NCBI RefSeq assembly: GCF_000719285.1
Contig: NZ_JOFS01000003.1
Location: 124,001 to 188,000 of the forward strand
Origin: Streptomyces bicolor
Lineage (GTDB): Bacteria > Actinomycetota > Actinomycetes > Streptomycetales > Streptomycetaceae
Reading direction: 5' to 3'
Length of the DNA: 64,000 bases
The stretch's first letter is position 1. The number at the start of each line of letters is the position of its first letter. Shown here piece by piece: positions 17,487 to 26,675 of this stretch. The position numbers were made by a program, and so were the translations under genes. The notes beneath the pieces were generated by a model, which worked only from the letters and a program-made list of their open reading frames with translations, did no database searches and had not been told where the DNA came from.

Positions 17487-18778
17487 GGCTCCGTCAGATC
17501 GCCGCGCTGACCGCGCTGCTGGGGCTCCTCTGCGTCCCCGCCCACGCCGACGACACCCGCGACATCAGCCGCGACACCCTCGCCGCGAACGACGGCTGGG
17601 CGGCGGCCGACGGTGGTACCACGGGGGGTTCCACCGCCGACGACGCCCACGTCTTCACCGTACGGAACCGGAGTGAGCTGGTCCGCGCCCTCGACGGCGG
17701 CAGCGCGACGCCGAAGATCATCCAGGTCGCCGGCACCATCGACGCCAACACCGACGACGACGGCGACCACCTGGACTGCGCCGACTACGCCACCGATGGC
17801 TACAGCACCAAGGGGTACCTGGCCGCCTACGACCCCCGCACCTGGGGCTCGGCCAAGCCCAGCGGTCCGCTGGAGGAGGCCCGCCAGGCCTCGGCGGCCA
17901 GGCAGGCCGAGCGGATCGAGCTGGCCGTCGGCTCCAACACCACCATCGTCGGACTCGGCGCCAAGGCCGTGCTGAAGGGCGCCAGCCTCCAGCTCAGGGG
18001 CGCGGACAACGTCATCGTCCGCAACCTCGAACTCCGCGACACCTACGACTGCTTCCCCGTCTGGCAGCCCAACACCGGCGGCCTCGGCGACTGGAAGACG
18101 GCGTACGACAACATCTGGCTGCGCGGCGCCACCCACGTCTGGATCGACCATGTGACCCTCAGCGACCAGGGCCATCCAGACGAACAGGAACCCACCCACT
18201 TCGGCCGCAACTACCTCCGTCACGACGGCCTGCTGGACATCACCAACGCCTCCGACCTGGTCACCGTCTCCTGGAGCCGGTTCACCGACCACGACAAGGC
18301 GATCCTCATCGGCAACGGCGACACGGCCACCGGCGACCGGGGCAGGCTCCGCGTCACCCTGCACCACAACGAGTTCGAGTCCGTCGTCCAGCGCGCCCCG
18401 CGCGTCCGCTTCGGCCAGGTGCACCTCTACAACAACCGGTACGTCGTCCCGGCCGACGCCCACGACTACCGCTACTCCATCGGCGTGTCGACCGAGTCGG
18501 CGATCCACGCCGAGAACAACGCCTTCCACACCCCCGGCCACGTAGAGGTCGCCGACCTGGTCAAGAGCTGGAACGGCACCGCCCTCCACCAGTCCGGAAC
18601 CCTCTTCAACGGCTTCCCCGTCGACCTGCTCGCCATCCACAACGCCTACAACTCCGGCAGCGAGCGCGACCTCACGGCCGACGTCGGCTGGACACCTACC
18701 CTGCACAAAAAGATCGACAGCGCCGAGACGGCCGACCGAGCGGTGGCCCGTGGCGCGGGCGCAGGGAGGACCCCATGA
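17483..18778 (+). CDS. Secreted pectate lyase, family PL1
   Basis: A 431-residue secreted enzyme that cleaves polygalacturonate by beta-elimination. A Sec signal runs to about residue 22 (ending AHA). The beta-helix fold shows the PL1 signatures VWIDH (219-223) and QRAPRVRFG with R304, R307 and R309, which carries the catalytic arginine region. The ATG overlaps the permease stop (ATGA), which fixes the start. A longer frame upstream lies within the permease gene. Its stop overlaps the next gene by 4 bp. Confidence 0.88.
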   Translation: MRLRQIAALTALLGLLCVPAHADDTRDISRDTLAANDGWAAADGGTTGGSTADDAHVFTVRNRSELVRALDGGSATPKIIQVAGTIDANTDDDGDHLDCADYATDGYSTKGYLAAYDPRTWGSAKPSGPLEEARQASAARQAERIELAVGSNTTIVGLGAKAVLKGASLQLRGADNVIVRNLELRDTYDCFPVWQPNTGGLGDWKTAYDNIWLRGATHVWIDHVTLSDQGHPDEQEPTHFGRNYLRHDGLLDITNASDLVTVSWSRFTDHDKAILIGNGDTATGDRGRLRVTLHHNEFESVVQRAPRVRFGQVHLYNNRYVVPADAHDYRYSIGVSTESAIHAENNAFHTPGHVEVADLVKSWNGTALHQSGTLFNGFPVDLLAIHNAYNSGSERDLTADVGWTPTLHKKIDSAETADRAVARGAGAGRTP

Positions 18779-19929
18779 GCACTGCCGTACCCATCGTGCT
18801 GGCCGGCGCGCGCGGCCACGGCCGCTGGCACCTCGACAACATCCGCCGGCTCCAGGACAAGGGGATCGTGCGGCTGGCGGGGATCTGCGAGCTGACCCCG
18901 CTCACCGCACAGGAGCTCCCCGAGGGCCTGGGCGCACCGGAACAGTCCGCCGACTTCGGCGCCCTCCTCGACGCCACCGGCGCGCGGATCGCGGTGATCT
19001 GCACGCCGATCCCGACCCACACCGACCTGGCGCTGACGGCCGCGCACAGGGGAGTGCACATCCTGCTGGAGAAGCCGCCCGCCCCGTCGTACGCCGAGTT
19101 CCGGCGCATGGCCGACGGGATCGCCGAGGCCGGGGTCGCCTGTCAGATCGGCTTCCAGTCGCTGGGCTCGCACGCGGTGCCGGCGATCCGGACGCTGCTG
19201 GCCGAGGGCGCCGTCGGCGAGATCGCCGGGATCGGCGGGGCCGGTGCCTGGGCGCGTCCCGAGGCGTACTACCGGCGGGCGCCCTGGGCGGGCAGGCGCA
19301 GGCTGAACGGTGTCGACGTGATCGACGGGGTGCTCACCAACCCGCTCGCCCACGCCGTCGCCACCGCGCTCGCACTCGGCGGCACCACCCGCGCCGAGGA
19401 CGTCACGGACATCGAGACCGAGCTGCTGCGCGCCAACGACATCGAGTCCGACGACACCTCCTGCGTCCGTGTCACCACGAGCCGCACCCCGGTCGTCGTC
19501 GGCGCGACCTTGTGCGCCGAGGACCCCGACGACCCGTACGTCGTCGTCCACGGCGAACACGGCCGGATCACCTTCTGGTACAAGCAGGACCGCGTCCTGC
19601 TCCAGCGCGCGAACCACGGCCCGGAGGAGTTCGAGTACGGCCGCACCGACCTGCTGGAGAACCTCGTCGACCACCTCACCGACGGCACCGACCTGCTGGT
19701 CACACCCGACGCGACCGGTGCCTTCATGCGGGTCGTTGAAGCGATTCGACTGGCCCCCGACCCGGCCCCGCTGCCGGACGGGGCCTGGCACCTGCTCCCC
19801 GACGAGCAGCGCCGGGTCGTGCCCGGCATCGACGGCCTGGTCGCGGCCGCCGCCGACACCCTCGCCCTCTACTCCGAGCTGGGCGCCCCCTGGGCTCCTC
19901 CGGCACGAACGAATGAGGTGAGCACCTGA
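18775..19929 (+). CDS. Gfo/Idh/MocA-family oxidoreductase
   Basis: A 384-residue NAD(P)-dependent sugar oxidoreductase. The N-terminal Rossmann fold has VLAGARGHGRWH, and the LLEKPP motif near residue 100 carries the conserved E-K-P. It is cytoplasmic. The gene overlaps the PL1 lyase gene by 4 bp and abuts the DUF6807 gene. The same pairing with DUF6807 proteins is seen in actinobacterial sugar loci, but the substrate is not established. Oxidation or epimerisation of an imported pectin sugar is an inference. Confidence 0.82.
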   Translation: MSTAVPIVLAGARGHGRWHLDNIRRLQDKGIVRLAGICELTPLTAQELPEGLGAPEQSADFGALLDATGARIAVICTPIPTHTDLALTAAHRGVHILLEKPPAPSYAEFRRMADGIAEAGVACQIGFQSLGSHAVPAIRTLLAEGAVGEIAGIGGAGAWARPEAYYRRAPWAGRRRLNGVDVIDGVLTNPLAHAVATALALGGTTRAEDVTDIETELLRANDIESDDTSCVRVTTSRTPVVVGATLCAEDPDDPYVVVHGEHGRITFWYKQDRVLLQRANHGPEEFEYGRTDLLENLVDHLTDGTDLLVTPDATGAFMRVVEAIRLAPDPAPLPDGAWHLLPDEQRRVVPGIDGLVAAAADTLALYSELGAPWAPPARTNEVST

Positions 19930-20774
19930 TGACCCCCCACGACACCGCGGTGCTGCGCGTCGCGGGCCGGCCGGTCGGCCGGTACGTCACCCGGCCAGAA
20001 CTCCCGGCCCGGCTCTCCCCGCGCCCGTACCTGCACCCCGTCACCACCCTGGCCGGCACGGCGGTCACCGAGCTCAGCCCGGCCGACCACACACATCACC
20101 TCGGCGTCGGTGTCGCCGTTCCCGACGTCGAGGGGTCCAACTTCTGGGGCGGCCGCACCTTCGTCCGCGACCAGGGCCCGACCGAGCTGGACAACCACGG
20201 TGCCCAGCGGCACACCGCCTTCCAGCTGCGCGACCCCGACGGCTTCGTCGAGGAACTGCGCTGGGTGGCGTCCGGCGCCGAGCTGCTGTGCGAACGCCGT
20301 ACGGTCGCGGCGACGGAACTCACCGAGTTCGCCTGGGCGTTGGACTTCACCTTCTCCCTGACCAACGTCACCTCCGGCCCGCTGTCGATCGGCAGCCCAG
20401 CCACCAACGGGCGTCCGGGTGCCGCGTACGGCGGCTTCTTCTGGCGGGCCCGCAAGGAGGCGTCGGCGCCGACGGTGTTCACCGTCGAGCGGGAGGGCGA
20501 GGCGGCGATCCACGGCACCCGCGCCGACTGGATAGCCCTCGCGGGCAGCACCTGGACGCTCGTCTTCGCCGGGGCCACCGACCGGACCCGGCAGGACCCG
20601 TGGTTCGTGCGAGCCGAGGATTACCCGGGCGTCGGCTCCTCGCTGGCGTCCGAGGAACGGCTGCCGATCCCACCCGGCGAGACCGTCGTACGGCGGATCG
20701 TCACCGTCGTGGCCGACGGGCGCCTGCCCCGCCTCGAAGTGGCGGCCCTGGTCCGCAAGGTGGTGAGCCAGTGA
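19929..20774 (+). CDS. DUF6807 ('PmoA-like') family protein
   Basis: A 281-residue cytoplasmic protein of the DUF6807 family, sometimes labelled methane-oxygenase PmoA although no methane oxidation is implied. Recognisable stretches are TELSPADHTHHLGVGVAV and GFFWRARKEA. The predicted fold is beta-rich, like galactose mutarotase/carbohydrate-binding barrels. The start overlaps the stop of the Gfo/Idh/MocA gene by one base, and the stop overlaps the GH43 start. The function is unknown; a role with its oxidoreductase neighbour is likely. Confidence 0.78.
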   Translation: MTPHDTAVLRVAGRPVGRYVTRPELPARLSPRPYLHPVTTLAGTAVTELSPADHTHHLGVGVAVPDVEGSNFWGGRTFVRDQGPTELDNHGAQRHTAFQLRDPDGFVEELRWVASGAELLCERRTVAATELTEFAWALDFTFSLTNVTSGPLSIGSPATNGRPGAAYGGFFWRARKEASAPTVFTVEREGEAAIHGTRADWIALAGSTWTLVFAGATDRTRQDPWFVRAEDYPGVGSSLASEERLPIPPGETVVRRIVTVVADGRLPRLEVAALVRKVVSQ

Positions 20775-22306
20775 CGTACAGGAATCCCGTCCTCAACGCC
20801 GACTGGTCCGACCCGGACGTCGTCCGCGTCGGCGACGACTTCTACCTGACCGCCTCCAGCTTCGGCCGTGCCCCGGGCCTGCCCCTGCTGCACTCCCGGG
20901 ACCTGGTCAACTGGACCCTGGTCGGCCACGCCGTCGAACGCCTCGAACCGGCGGAGGAGTTCGCGGCCCCCCGCCACGACTGCGGCATCTGGGCCCCGTC
21001 GATCCGCCACCACGACGACCGCTTCTGGATCTTCTGGGGCGACCCCGACCAGGGCATCTTCCAGGTCAACGCCCCCGAGATCCGGGGCCCCTGGACCCAA
21101 CCCCACCTGGTGAAGGCGGGCAAGGGACTGATCGACCCTTGCCCCCTCTGGGACGACGAGACCGGCGAGGCCTACCTCGTGCACGCCTGGGCCAAGTCCC
21201 GCTCCGGCGTCAAGAACCGCCTCACCGGCCACCGGATGCACCCCGACGGCTCCGAACTCCTCGACGAGGGCAAGCTGATCGTCGACGGCGACCGGATCCC
21301 CGGCTGGTTCACCCTCGAAGGACCCAAGCTCTACAAGCACGACGACTGGTTCTGGATCTTCGCGCCCGCCGGGGGAGTGGAGACCGGCTGGCAGGGCGCC
21401 TTCCGCTCGCGCGAGTTCTTCGGGCCGTACGAGGAGAAGATCGTCCTCGAACAGAAGGACACCGACGTCAACGGGCCGCACCAGGGCGGCTGGGTTCGCA
21501 CCCCCTCCAGTGAGGACTGGTTCCTGCACTTCCAGCAGCGGGGCGCGTACGGCCGGGTCGTCCACCTCCAGCCGATGCGCTGGGGCGCCGACGGCTGGCC
21601 GGTACTCGGGAACGAAGGCGCCCCCGTTGCCGTACACCCACTTCCCGACCTGCCACCGCACCCGCCGGCCGCGCCCGCCACCGACGACGACTTCCCCGGC
21701 GGACGCTTCGGCCGCCAGTGGTCGTGGACGGCCAACCCTCCCCCACTCTCGGCTTCGCTCGAGCGGGGGGACCCCCATGCCGGCTGGGCCACCCAGCACT
21801 CCGGCGACGGGCTGAAACTGGCCTGCGTCCGCTCGGCCGACGCGCACGACCTGCGCAAACTGCCCAACGTCCTCACCCAGCGGCTGCCGGGCACGCCCTG
21901 CGCGGTCGAGGTCGACCTGCGGCTGGACAGCGAGGAGTCGGGGACGCGGGCGGGGCTCGCGGTGCTCGGGGACGCGTTCGGCTGGATCGGGCTCCAGCGG
22001 GGCGCGGACGGGGCGGTGCATGTCGTGCACCGGTTCGCGGAGGCCGTCGCCGAGAGGGAACGGGACGCCGCACACGCGCGGCTCGCACCTCAGGGGCGGG
22101 TGCGGCTGCGGATCGAGATCGGGGCGGGAGCGCGCTGCCGCTTCCTCTACGACATCGGGGAGGGCCCGCGCGTTTCCGGCCCCGTCTTCGCCGCCACCCC
22201 CTGGCGCTGGGTCGGTGCTCTGCTCGGCCTGTTCGCCCTCGCGCCCGCCGGAACGGGACACGCCGGCGCGGCAACCTTCTCGCACTTCAGGATCGACCCC
22301 CTGTAA
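20771..22306 (+). CDS. Glycoside hydrolase family 43 protein (arabinosidase/xylosidase-like)
   Basis: A 511-residue GH43 enzyme that starts at GTG overlapping the upstream stop. The five-bladed propeller has the expected acids: D14 in SDPDVVRVGDDFY as general base, D122 in LIDPCP and E183 in TLEGPKLY as general acid. A C-terminal beta-sandwich of about 190 residues follows, as in GH43 enzymes with an accessory domain. No signal peptide is seen, so it probably cleaves imported oligosaccharides in the cytoplasm. The substrate is likely arabinosyl or xylosyl side chains. Confidence 0.86.
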   Translation: MTYRNPVLNADWSDPDVVRVGDDFYLTASSFGRAPGLPLLHSRDLVNWTLVGHAVERLEPAEEFAAPRHDCGIWAPSIRHHDDRFWIFWGDPDQGIFQVNAPEIRGPWTQPHLVKAGKGLIDPCPLWDDETGEAYLVHAWAKSRSGVKNRLTGHRMHPDGSELLDEGKLIVDGDRIPGWFTLEGPKLYKHDDWFWIFAPAGGVETGWQGAFRSREFFGPYEEKIVLEQKDTDVNGPHQGGWVRTPSSEDWFLHFQQRGAYGRVVHLQPMRWGADGWPVLGNEGAPVAVHPLPDLPPHPPAAPATDDDFPGGRFGRQWSWTANPPPLSASLERGDPHAGWATQHSGDGLKLACVRSADAHDLRKLPNVLTQRLPGTPCAVEVDLRLDSEESGTRAGLAVLGDAFGWIGLQRGADGAVHVVHRFAEAVAERERDAAHARLAPQGRVRLRIEIGAGARCRFLYDIGEGPRVSGPVFAATPWRWVGALLGLFALAPAGTGHAGAATFSHFRIDPL

Positions 22307-22339
22307 CGCACCTGACCCGTAAGCCCGTTGGGAGCCGCA

Positions 22340-24346
22340 ATGACGCAGCACCTTGATAGCAAGCGCTTGCACAGACCGACCGGGAGACCGGGCCACGGCA
22401 GGGTCCTGGCCGCCGTGTTCGGCCTTGTCGCCGCGCTGAGCCTCGGGACGATGGCGGAGGCGAAGGCCGAGACCCCCACGGCGACTTCGGCCTCCGTCGA
22501 CCGCTGGACGGACCGGCCCCACGGCTTCGCCTCCCTCGCCGGGGGCACCACCGGCGGCGCGGGCGGCAAGGTCGTGACCGTCACGGACCGGGCCTCGCTG
22601 GCCGAGTACGCGGCGGCCAAGGAGCCGTACATCATCCGTGTGTCGGGTTCGATCGACGTCGAACCCTTCGGCTCGGACATCGTGGTGGCGTCGAACAAGA
22701 CCATCGTCGGGGTCGGTGACACCGGCGAGATCGTCCACGGCGAGCTGCATCTCAACCCCGGCACGAGCAACGTCATCATCCGCAACCTGACGATCCGCGA
22801 CAGTTACGTCGAGGGCGACTGGGACGGCAAGACCACCGACTTCGACGCCATCCAGATGGACACCGTCGACCACGTCTGGATCGACCACAACCGATTCACG
22901 CGCATGGGCGACGGTCTGCTCGACATCCGCAAGGACAGTCAGTACATCACCGTCTCCTACAACCAGTTCACCCACCACAACAAGGCGTTCGGGATCGGCT
23001 GGACGACCAACCTCCAGACGCAGATCACCGTCGACCACAACTGGTTCACGGGCACCAAGCAGCGCAACCCGTCGGCCGACAACTGCGCCTACGCGCACCT
23101 GTACAACAACTACCTCTCGGCGCAGGTGGCCGACGGTGACCCGACCTGGACGTACGGGAACTGGTCGCGCGGCAAGACCCGGATGGTCATCGAGAACAGT
23201 TACTACGACGGGGTCCAGCATCCCTATCAGGCCGATGCGACGGCCGAGTTGGTCGAGCGTGGGTCGATTCTGCGGAACGTCAGCGGGCGGCAGGACGAGT
23301 GGGGTGCCGCCTTCGACCCACGGGAGTTCTACGACTACCGGCTGGACCCGGCCGCGGCCGTGCCCGCGCTGGTGAAGCGGTTCTCCGGGCCGCAGAAGCG
23401 GATCGGTGACTCGGTGACGCTGCGGGTCCCCGGGGACTACGCGAGTGTGCAGGCCGCCGTGGACGCGGTGCCGGCCGGGAACGCCGGACGGGTCGTGATC
23501 GCCGTGGCGCCCGGGACGTACCGCGAGAAGGTGTTCATCCCCTCGAGCAAGCCGGACATCGTGCTGCAGGGCACCGGACGGGACCGGTCCGACACCGTCA
23601 TCGTCTTCGACACGCCTGCCGCGTACGGGGGTTCGACGGGGAGCGCGACCGTCAGGATCGCCGCGAACGACGTCACCGCGCGCAACCTCACCTTCAGCAA
23701 CGACTTCGACGAGGCCGCGCACGAGCTGAACGGCGAGCAGGCTCTGGCGATGAAGACGACCGGTGACCGGATCGTCTTCGAGGACACCGCGTTCCTGGGC
23801 AACCAGGACACCCTGATGACCGACAGCCCCAAGCTGGACGTGATCAGCCGGGTGTACATCCGGGACTCGTACATCGAGGGCGACGTCGACTTCGTCTACG
23901 GACGGGCGACCACCGTGATCGAGCGTTCGGTGATCCGTGCGCTCAGCCGGGGATCGGCCACCAACAACGGCTACATCACCGCGGCCTCGACGTGGACGGG
24001 CAATCCGTACGGGTTCCTGATCACCGACTCGAAGGTGGTGAGCGACGCGCCGGCCGGGTCGTTCCACCTGGGGCGGCCCTGGCACCCCGGTGGTGAACCG
24101 GCAGCCGTCGCCCAGGTGCTGATCAGGAACACCGAGCTGCCCGCCGCGATCAAGGCCTCGCCGTGGACCGACATGAGCGGGTTCTCGTGGAAGGACGCGC
24201 GGTTCACGGAGTACCGGAACGTCGGACCCGGGGCCGCCATGACCGCGGACCGGCCGCAGATGAGCGATGCCGAGGCGCGGTCCCACACCGTCGCCGACTA
24301 CCTCCGGGGCGCCGACGGCTGGAAGCCGTACGCCCACCACCACTGA
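22340..24346 (+). CDS. Secreted bifunctional pectate lyase (PL1)-pectinesterase (CE8)
   Basis: A 668-residue fusion that can de-esterify and cleave pectin. After a signal peptide (cleavage near residue 43), residues about 55-350 form a PL1 beta-helix with VWIDH (179-183). Residues about 355-665 form a CE8 pectinesterase with EQALA (467-470), acid/base D490 (NQDTL), nucleophile D517 (GDVDF) and R579 (LGRPW). In the PL1 half the usual R-x-P-R reads QRNPSADN, so the second arginine is missing. The ATG has GGGAG 6 bp upstream; a TTG at 22328 is less likely. The second half could be called alone as pectinesterase. Confidence 0.88.
   Translation: MTQHLDSKRLHRPTGRPGHGRVLAAVFGLVAALSLGTMAEAKAETPTATSASVDRWTDRPHGFASLAGGTTGGAGGKVVTVTDRASLAEYAAAKEPYIIRVSGSIDVEPFGSDIVVASNKTIVGVGDTGEIVHGELHLNPGTSNVIIRNLTIRDSYVEGDWDGKTTDFDAIQMDTVDHVWIDHNRFTRMGDGLLDIRKDSQYITVSYNQFTHHNKAFGIGWTTNLQTQITVDHNWFTGTKQRNPSADNCAYAHLYNNYLSAQVADGDPTWTYGNWSRGKTRMVIENSYYDGVQHPYQADATAELVERGSILRNVSGRQDEWGAAFDPREFYDYRLDPAAAVPALVKRFSGPQKRIGDSVTLRVPGDYASVQAAVDAVPAGNAGRVVIAVAPGTYREKVFIPSSKPDIVLQGTGRDRSDTVIVFDTPAAYGGSTGSATVRIAANDVTARNLTFSNDFDEAAHELNGEQALAMKTTGDRIVFEDTAFLGNQDTLMTDSPKLDVISRVYIRDSYIEGDVDFVYGRATTVIERSVIRALSRGSATNNGYITAASTWTGNPYGFLITDSKVVSDAPAGSFHLGRPWHPGGEPAAVAQVLIRNTELPAAIKASPWTDMSGFSWKDARFTEYRNVGPGAAMTADRPQMSDAEARSHTVADYLRGADGWKPYAHHH
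22359..22370. promoter_or_regulatory. AAGCGCTT palindrome at the start of the PL1-CE8 gene
   Basis: GCAAGCGCTTGC is a perfect 12-bp palindrome 19 bp inside the coding start, coding for part of the signal peptide. The codons are unusual for this DNA, which favours a regulatory role such as a LacI-type operator. Confidence 0.45.
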
Positions 24347-24396
24347 CCCCCACGACTTCACATCTCCGCTGGATCCAGAACGAAGAGAGCCGACCA

Positions 24397-25740
24397 ATGA
24401 AGATCAGCATCCGTAGAAGCAGGCGCGCTGCCATAGCCGTCGCCCTCGGGTCCGTCCTCGCCCTGACCGCCACCGCCTGCGGTGACGATGGGAGCGGCGC
24501 GGGCGGGGACAAGGGCGCCGAGGGCAGCGGCACGGGAAAGATCGTCTTCTGGGACAACAACGGCGGTGTCCGCACCGACATCTGGAAGGAGATCATCGCC
24601 GACTTCGAGAAGGCGAACCCGGACATCGAGGTCGAGTACGTCGGGATCCCGTCCACCGACTACCAGTCCAAGGTGGACACCGCCATCCAGGGCGGCGGCC
24701 TGCCGGACGTCGGCGGCGTCGGCGCGGCGATGCTCGCCGGGTTCGCCGCGCAGAACGCGCTGGAGCCGCTGGACGACCGGCTCGCCAAGTCGTCTCTGAA
24801 CGGCAAGCTCAACGAGGACATGGTGGCTTCGCTGAAGGCCGCGGGCGGTGGGGACGGCAAGCTGTACTCGGTGCCGACCTCCGCGAACAACGGTGTGCTG
24901 TACTACCGCACCGACCTGTTCGAGAAGGCCGGGCTGGACGAGCCGTCGACCTGGGACAAGTTCTTCGAGGCCGCGGAGAAGCTCACGGACGCCAAGAAGA
25001 ACGAGTTCGGGTACACCATTCGTGGTGGTGCCGGGTCCATCGCCCAGGCGCTGGACGCGATGTACGGGCAGTCCGGGATCACGTCCTTCTGGAACGGTGA
25101 CAAGACCACGGTCAACGACCCGAAGAACGTGGCCGCCCTGGAGAAGTACGCCGCGCTCTACAAGAAGGTCACTCCGGCCGCCGACCTCAACAACGACTTC
25201 ACCAAGATGGTCGCGCAGTGGGACTCCGGCACGATCGGGATGCTGAACCACAACCTGGGGTCGTACCAGGACCATGTGAAGGCGCTGGGGACGGACAAGT
25301 TCCGGGGAATTCCGCAGCCGGTTGGCTCCGCCGGTAAGCGGGTCCAGGTGTCCAACCCCGTTGATGGAATGGGTCTCTTCAAGAGCTCCAAGAACAAGGA
25401 GGCCGCCTGGAAGTTCATCGAGTTCGCGACCTCGCACGAGGAGAACTCGAAGTTCAACGAGGCGGCGGGGCAGGTTCCTTCGAACAACGACGCCGCCAAG
25501 GATGCGTGGATCTCCGAGGCCGAGCCGACGAAGTTGGCTGCCGCCGCGTTGACGGACGGGTCGACGACGATTGTCCAGCTGCCGTACTACCTGCCTGACT
25601 GGAACACCATCTCCAAGGCCGACAACGAGCCGAACTTCCAGAAGGTGCTGAACGGGGACATGAGCGCGAAGGAATTTCTGGACACGATGGCTGAGCAGTT
25701 GAATGAGGCTCAGGCCGAGTGGACGGAAAGGAACGGCTGA
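24397..25740 (+). CDS. Extracellular solute-binding lipoprotein, pectin locus
   Basis: A 447-residue family 1 solute-binding protein. The signal has basic IRRSRR, a hydrophobic core and a lipobox LTATAC with C28. The mature start GKIVFWDNNGGVRTDIWKEI is typical of sugar-binding proteins. It lacks adjacent permeases. The nearest orphan pair is at 15658-17486 on the same strand, so it is probably the receptor of that importer, separated from it by degradative genes. The ATG at 24397 is preferred over an upstream frame that overlaps the PL1-CE8 gene. Confidence 0.87.
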   Translation: MKISIRRSRRAAIAVALGSVLALTATACGDDGSGAGGDKGAEGSGTGKIVFWDNNGGVRTDIWKEIIADFEKANPDIEVEYVGIPSTDYQSKVDTAIQGGGLPDVGGVGAAMLAGFAAQNALEPLDDRLAKSSLNGKLNEDMVASLKAAGGGDGKLYSVPTSANNGVLYYRTDLFEKAGLDEPSTWDKFFEAAEKLTDAKKNEFGYTIRGGAGSIAQALDAMYGQSGITSFWNGDKTTVNDPKNVAALEKYAALYKKVTPAADLNNDFTKMVAQWDSGTIGMLNHNLGSYQDHVKALGTDKFRGIPQPVGSAGKRVQVSNPVDGMGLFKSSKNKEAAWKFIEFATSHEENSKFNEAAGQVPSNNDAAKDAWISEAEPTKLAAAALTDGSTTIVQLPYYLPDWNTISKADNEPNFQKVLNGDMSAKEFLDTMAEQLNEAQAEWTERNG

Positions 25741-25779
25741 GAGCTCGGTCGGTTCTGTGCGCGGCCGGCTGCGAGTGGT

Positions 25780-25811
25780 TTGTGGCTGGTCGCGCAGTTC
25801 CCCGCGCCCCT
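25780..25811. repeat. Dispersed intergenic repeat, copy 3
   Basis: Direct copy of the element at 5263-5294, lying between the binding-protein stop and the acetylesterase start. It carries an in-frame ATG that should not be taken as the acetylesterase start. Confidence 0.75.
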
Positions 25812-25848
25812 GAGGGAGCTTCACTGTCCCCTGTTGAAAGGCACCCTT

Positions 25849-26643
25849 GTGTCCCTTAACCGTAGACAGGTCAGTTTGGCGGCCGTTGCCGCCGTTCCTC
25901 TCGCCCTCGCGGTCACCGGTCCCGCGCAGGCAGCGCAGCGCCATCGCACTCTCTACATCGCCGGCGACTCCACCGCCGCCCAGAAATACGCCCCCGCCGC
26001 TCCCGAGACCGGGTGGGGCATGGCGATCCCTTCCTTTCTGCGCAAGGACCTCCTCGTCTCCAATCACGCCGTGAACGGGCGCAGTTCCAAGAGCTTTGTC
26101 GATGAAGGGCGGCTCGACGTCATCCTCCAGGCCATCCGGCCCGGTGACTTCCTGCTGATCCAGTTCGCGCACAACGACGAGAAGGCCGAGGATCCCGCTC
26201 GGTACACCGAGCCCTGGACGACGTACCAGAACTATCTGCGGCTGTACGTCGACGGGGCGCGGGCCCGGGGTGCGCGGCCGGTGCTGGCCACCGCCGTCGA
26301 GCGGCGCCGGTTCGACGCGGGCGGCAACGCCGTGCCGACCCACGGCGACTATCCGGCGGCGATGCGCGCGCTCGCCGAGGAGGAGCGCGTGGCGCTGCTC
26401 GACCTTCAGGCGCTGTCGCTCGCGCTGTGGCAGCGGCTCGGGGTCGAGGAGACGAAGAAGTACTTCAACTGGACCGCCACCGAGCAGGACAACACGCACT
26501 TCAACCCGCCCGGCGCGATCGCCGTGGCGCGTCTCGTGGCGCGGGAGCTGCTGCGTACGCGGGTGCTCGGCCCGCGGGACGTGCGCCGACTGGACGAAGA
26601 GATCCCGGAGTCCTGGATCACCTGGCCGCAGGCCGTCGCGTAA
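25849..26643 (+). CDS. Secreted rhamnogalacturonan acetylesterase (SGNH/GDSL hydrolase)
   Basis: A 264-residue esterase that removes acetyl groups from pectin. A Sec signal ends near residue 29 (AQAA). The nucleophile S41 is in the GDST block (IAGDSTAAQ), the glycine/asparagine blocks read VNGRSSK and FAHND, and the catalytic Asp-His pair is in DNTHF near the C-terminus, as in rhamnogalacturonan acetylesterases. The GTG at 25849 has AAAGG about 8 bp upstream; the longer frame would start inside a repeat. It lies between the binding protein and a PL1 lyase. Confidence 0.84.
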   Translation: MSLNRRQVSLAAVAAVPLALAVTGPAQAAQRHRTLYIAGDSTAAQKYAPAAPETGWGMAIPSFLRKDLLVSNHAVNGRSSKSFVDEGRLDVILQAIRPGDFLLIQFAHNDEKAEDPARYTEPWTTYQNYLRLYVDGARARGARPVLATAVERRRFDAGGNAVPTHGDYPAAMRALAEEERVALLDLQALSLALWQRLGVEETKKYFNWTATEQDNTHFNPPGAIAVARLVARELLRTRVLGPRDVRRLDEEIPESWITWPQAVA

Positions 26644-26675
26644 CACCACCCGACCGCAGAAGAGAGAGCCGCACA

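Noticed and set aside
19735..19750. GTTGAAGCGATTCGAC in the Gfo/Idh/MocA gene as a further AAGCGCTT-type operator
   Set aside because: The core is GAAGCGATTC, the palindrome is broken, and the site is deep inside a coding region.
20621..24397. A 1258-residue minus-strand frame opposite GH43 and PL1-CE8
   Set aside because: It is antisense to two well-supported genes and has the Val/Arg/Gly-rich composition produced by reading GC-rich codons backwards. No domain is recognisable.
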